Shown here: positions 5,560 to 7,818 of the stretch, one piece after another | Layout of the letters: every line of letters begins with the position of its first letter | Numbering within the stretch: position 1 is the stretch's first letter | Source: an uncultured Pseudomonadota bacterium | GTDB taxonomy: Bacteria; Pseudomonadota; Gammaproteobacteria; Burkholderiales; SCOH01 | Assembly (NCBI GenBank): GCA_937863215.1 | Contig: CALMFQ010000155.1 | Coordinates: 1 to 7,818, forward strand | Direction: 5' to 3' | Length of the DNA stretch: 7,818 nt | Notes under the pieces: model-generated | What the model saw: the letters and a program-made list of their open reading frames with translations, nothing else | What the model was told of the DNA's origin: nothing | The model's database searches: none | Program-made: the position numbers and the translations under genes

Positions 5560-6918
5560 TCAGTTGCCGGCGACAGTCATGTTATCGATCAGAATGGAAC
5601 CGCATTGCTTGCCGCCACGAATCAGCACATCGTTACCGACCGCGACAATGCCCTTGAACATATCGCGCAGATTGCCGGCCACGGTGATTTCCTCCACCGG
5701 GTACTGGATGGCACCGTTTTCGACCCAGAATCCGGCGGCGCCGCGCGAATAATCGCCGGTGACCGGGTTCACGCCATGGCCGAGCAACTCGGTCAACAGC
5801 AGGCCGGTGCCCATTTTCTTCAGCAGCGCAGCAAAATCCTCGCCGGTGCTGGCAAGCAGCAGATTATGGCTGCCACCGGCATTGCCGGTCGACTGCATGC
5901 CGAGCTTGCGCGCCGAATAGCTGCCGAGCAGATAACCGTTGACGACGCCATTCTGTACCAGTTCGCGATCTGCAGTGGCCACGCCTTCGGCATCGAACGC
6001 CGAGCTACCGAGGCCGCGCGGCAGATGCGGCCGTTCGGCAATCTGCACCAAGGGCGAAAATACCTGCTGGCCGAGCGAATCGAGCAGGAAGCTGGATTTG
6101 CGGTACAGGCTGCCGCCGCTGATGGCGCCGGTGAAATGGCCGATCAGGCCGGATGCCAGCGATGCGTCGAACAGCACCGGCACCTGGCCGGTGGCGATCT
6201 TGCGCGCATCGAGGCGGCGTACGGTGCGATTGCCGGCAATCTGCCCCACCAACTCGGCGCTTTCCAGATCCACCGCGCGGCGCGCCACGCTGTACCAGTA
6301 ATCGCGTTGCATGCCGGCAGCCGATTCGGCGATCACCGAACAGCTAATGCTGTGGCGCGACGAAGCGTAGCCATCGCAGAAGCCATTGCTATTAGCGTAG
6401 ATGTAGTGGGAGCTCTGGGTGCTGACCGAGGCGCCCTCGGAATTGCTGATGCGCGTATCAACCGCCCGCGCAGCCTCTTCACAACGGCGCGCCTGTTCGA
6501 TCGCATCTTCCACCGACAGCGCCCACGGGTGATACAGATCGAGGTCGGGCGGATTGTGCGCCAGCCGCGTCGGATCGGCCAGCCCGGCACAATCGTCGGC
6601 TGCGGTATAACGCGCGATCGAAGCCGCAGCCGCCACAGCATCGCGCAAGGCCTGCGGCGAAAAATCGGAGGTACTAGCGTGGCCCTTCTGCTGGCCGAAG
6701 TAAACCGTTACGCCCACGCCCTTGTCGCGGTTGTATTCGATGGTTTCGACTTCGCCAAGGCGCACGGAGACGCTCTGGCCGAAGCCTTCGGTCACTTCGA
6801 CATCGCAGGCGCTGGCGCCGAGTGCTTTGGCATGTGCCAGTGCTGCCTGGGCCAGATCGGCCAAGGCGGCTTTCGAATAAGCGAATTCGCCGGCGACTGC
6901 GTGGGTATTGTTTTGCAT
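5560..6918 (-). CDS. pmbA: Metalloprotease subunit PmbA (TldE)
   Basis: 452-residue TldE/PmbA protein, close to the 450 residues of E. coli PmbA and similar throughout (compared from memory). In E. coli it forms a heterodimer with TldD; TldD carries the zinc HExxH motif, and PmbA lacks it, as here. The pair degrades or processes flexible peptides, for instance in microcin B17 maturation and CcdA turnover. Conserved stretches include EYNRDKGVGVTVYFGQQKG (61-79), SSRHSISCSVIAE (187-199), ISGGSLYRKSSFLLDSLG (267-283), SAFDAEGVAT (306-315), SYSARKLG (333-340) and TGDYSRGAAGFWVENG (387-402). No tldD gene lies in the window, and it is often unlinked. The ATG at 6918 is the only sensible start and has no clear Shine-Dalgarno site. 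It leads a two-gene operon with the DNA glycosylase and diverges from yjgA. Confidence 0.97.
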   Translation of the reverse strand: MQNNTHAVAGEFAYSKAALADLAQAALAHAKALGASACDVEVTEGFGQSVSVRLGEVETIEYNRDKGVGVTVYFGQQKGHASTSDFSPQALRDAVAAAASIARYTAADDCAGLADPTRLAHNPPDLDLYHPWALSVEDAIEQARRCEEAARAVDTRISNSEGASVSTQSSHYIYANSNGFCDGYASSRHSISCSVIAESAAGMQRDYWYSVARRAVDLESAELVGQIAGNRTVRRLDARKIATGQVPVLFDASLASGLIGHFTGAISGGSLYRKSSFLLDSLGQQVFSPLVQIAERPHLPRGLGSSAFDAEGVATADRELVQNGVVNGYLLGSYSARKLGMQSTGNAGGSHNLLLASTGEDFAALLKKMGTGLLLTELLGHGVNPVTGDYSRGAAGFWVENGAIQYPVEEITVAGNLRDMFKGIVAVGNDVLIRGGKQCGSILIDNMTVAGN

Positions 6919-6951
6919 ATTATGTAATAGACCGGACCAGCTGGGTTGAGG

Positions 6952-6970
6952 TTTGGATTATCATACCAAA
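6952..6970. repeat. Inverted repeat over the divergent -10 elements, operator-like
   Basis: TTTGG (6952-6956) and CCAAA (6966-6970) are exact inverted arms around nine bases that contain both candidate -10 boxes. The geometry suits a dimeric repressor site, but five-base arms can arise by chance. Confidence 0.3.
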
Positions 6971-6984
6971 TTTACTGCAAGCAA
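6957..6984 (-). promoter_or_regulatory. Candidate sigma70 promoter of pmbA
   Basis: On the - strand, TTGCTT (6984-6979) lies 16 bases before GATAAT (6962-6957, 5 of 6 to the -10 consensus). Transcription would begin near 6950, giving a leader of about 32 bases to the pmbA ATG at 6918. The -10 overlaps the yjgA -10 candidate on the opposite strand. Confidence 0.45.
6959..6964 (+). promoter_or_regulatory. Candidate -10 element of yjgA
   Basis: TATCAT at 6959-6964 (5 of 6 to consensus) would start transcription near 6971, about 22 bases before the yjgA ATG. No good -35 stands at 16-18 bases upstream; TTGAGG at 6946-6951 is too close. The overlap with the pmbA -10 on the other strand makes a shared bidirectional core possible. 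Confidence 0.35.
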
Positions 6985-6992
6985 GCCCCTCG

Positions 6993-7538
6993 ATGCACGA
7001 CGACTACGAAGCCCCCAGCAAAAGCCAGATCAAACGCGACATGGAGGAACTGCAGCACCTCGGTGACGAACTGGTCAAGCTGTCCAACGAACACCTGCGC
7101 AATCTGGCGCTACCGGAAAAACTGCACGACGCAGTACGTGAAGCCAAACGCCTGACAGCCTGGGGCGCCATCCGCCGCCAGAGCCAGTACATCGGTAAGC
7201 TGATGCGCGAAATCGACCCGCAGCCGATCCGCGAATACATGGACCGGCTAAAAGGCGTTTCCGATCAGCACTCGGCCTGGCTGCATCTGCTGGAACGCAC
7301 ACGCGAGCGACTGCTGGCCGACGACAAGGCATTGCAGGAATTCATCGCCAAACACCCCCAGGCCGACGCGCAATATCTGCGCACACTGATTCGCAACGCA
7401 CGCAAGGAGCGCGATGAGCAGAAGCCGCCGAAAAACTACCGTACGCTGTTCCAGGCGCTGAAGGAGCAGATCCCCGAGCCGGGGCTGCCCGGCCGTGCCA
7501 CCGCAACCAGCGACGAGGAGCCAGGCGATGACGAATAA
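6993..7538 (+). CDS. yjgA: Ribosome-associated protein YjgA (DarP, DUF615)
   Basis: 181-residue, highly charged and helical cytoplasmic protein of the YjgA/DUF615 family, known to bind late 50S ribosomal precursors and now called DarP. Its length matches E. coli YjgA (183). Family signatures are SKSQIKRDMEELQHLGDEL (9-27), AIRRQSQYIGKLMREIDPQPIR split as AIRRQSQYIGKLM (59-71) and REIDPQPIR (72-80), and LRTLIRNARKERDEQKPPK (129-147). The frame stays open leftwards into pmbA territory, but family similarity begins just after the ATG at 6993, and the upstream part encodes nothing recognisable. It lacks the long acidic N-terminal lead of the E. coli protein and has an acidic tail (EEPGDDE). The upstream bases show no clear Shine-Dalgarno site. 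The last 11 bases overlap mog, pointing to an operon with coupled translation. Confidence 0.95.
   Translation: MHDDYEAPSKSQIKRDMEELQHLGDELVKLSNEHLRNLALPEKLHDAVREAKRLTAWGAIRRQSQYIGKLMREIDPQPIREYMDRLKGVSDQHSAWLHLLERTRERLLADDKALQEFIAKHPQADAQYLRTLIRNARKERDEQKPPKNYRTLFQALKEQIPEPGLPGRATATSDEEPGDDE
7515..7520 (+). promoter_or_regulatory. Shine-Dalgarno site of mog inside the end of yjgA
   Basis: GAGGAG at 7515-7520 lies 7 bases before the ATG at 7528, inside the yjgA coding sequence. It supports the overlapping start. Confidence 0.75.
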
Positions 7539-7818
7539 GCAGAGCCTGAAGATCGGTCTGGTCTCGATCAGCGACCGCGCCAGCCAGGGCGTCTACCAAG
7601 ACAAAGGCATTCCGGCGCTGCAGCAGTGGTTCACCACAGCACTGACCAGCCAATGGGAAATGCTCACCCGGCTGATTCCGGATGAACAGGCACAGATCGA
7701 AGCGACGCTGCGCGAACTGGTGGACCAACAAGGCTGCCAGCTGGTGCTGACTACCGGTGGCACCGGCCCGGCACTGCGCGATGTCACGCCGGAAGCGACA
7801 CTGGCCGTCGCCGACCGG
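7528..7818 (+). CDS. mog: Molybdopterin adenylyltransferase Mog (MogA), 3' partial
   Basis: Cytoplasmic enzyme that adenylylates molybdopterin before molybdate insertion by MoeA in molybdenum cofactor synthesis. The window holds 97 codons, about half of the roughly 195-residue E. coli protein; the gene runs off the right edge in an open frame. The N-terminus is nearly colinear with E. coli Mog: IGLVSISDRASQGVYQDKGI (9-28), RLIPDEQAQIEATL (48-61), and the molybdopterin-binding segment LVLTTGGTGPALRDVTPEAT (72-91). D52 and D85 correspond to E. coli D49 and D82, which are important for activity. The start is fixed by a strong ribosome binding site, and the gene overlaps yjgA by 11 bases in another frame. 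No other molybdenum cofactor gene is visible. Confidence 0.96.
   Translation, partial: MTNKQSLKIGLVSISDRASQGVYQDKGIPALQQWFTTALTSQWEMLTRLIPDEQAQIEATLRELVDQQGCQLVLTTGGTGPALRDVTPEATLAVADR

Noticed and set aside
5605..6927. Long open frame of 440 codons on the + strand opposite pmbA
   Set aside because: It mirrors pmbA almost end to end, a usual effect of GC-rich codon use. Its product resembles no protein I know and it has no ribosome binding site, whereas pmbA is clearly conserved.
6822..6992. Longer yjgA reading from 6822
   Set aside because: It would overlap the pmbA start region and add 57 residues with no family similarity; YjgA similarity starts just after the ATG at 6993.
1..7818. Mobile elements, CRISPR arrays, tRNA or rRNA genes, toxin-antitoxin or phage-defence genes
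   Set aside because: I saw no transposase, integrase, regularly spaced repeats, target duplications, RNA gene signatures or defence-type domains anywhere in the window.

Overview
The window is ordinary-looking chromosomal DNA from a GC-rich proteobacterium. The proteins read most like those of a betaproteobacterium, perhaps of the Neisseriales/Chromobacteriaceae kind. That placement rests on protein resemblance recalled from memory (PmbA, YjgA, Mog, and a GspE-like ATPase of a type I associate with Betaproteobacteria), not on a search. I see no rRNA, tRNA, transposase, CRISPR array, phage gene or sharp change in base composition. Coding density is high and the longest gene-free stretch is 229 bases.

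Left part (1-4897), four genes on the + strand: a PIG3-type NAD(P)H quinone oxidoreductase whose first few codons lie outside the window; an HDOD-domain protein started by GTG behind a strong ribosome binding site; an orphan GspE/PulE-type secretion/pilus ATPase with all its nucleotide-binding motifs and a tetracysteine zinc site; and a lipoprotein alpha/beta hydrolase. The HDOD and GspE-like genes are close neighbours and may be functionally linked. The 229-base gap before the hydrolase is rich in inverted repeats: at least three compact hairpins stand within about 100 bases, two of them perfect. It is the least explained part of the window and a candidate structured RNA or leader.

Right part (4928-7818): a two-gene leftward operon, pmbA (tldE) followed after only 2 bases by an AlkA-like 3-methyladenine DNA glycosylase, converges on the hydrolase. 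Divergent from pmbA, a rightward operon holds yjgA (darP, ribosome maturation) overlapping mog (molybdopterin adenylyltransferase), which runs off the window. The 74-base divergent region holds -10-like elements on both strands that overlap each other inside an inverted repeat.

I found no clear undescribed multi-gene system. The best leads are the hairpin cluster at 3766-3994, the overlapping divergent promoters at 6919-6992, and the HDOD/orphan-GspE pair.
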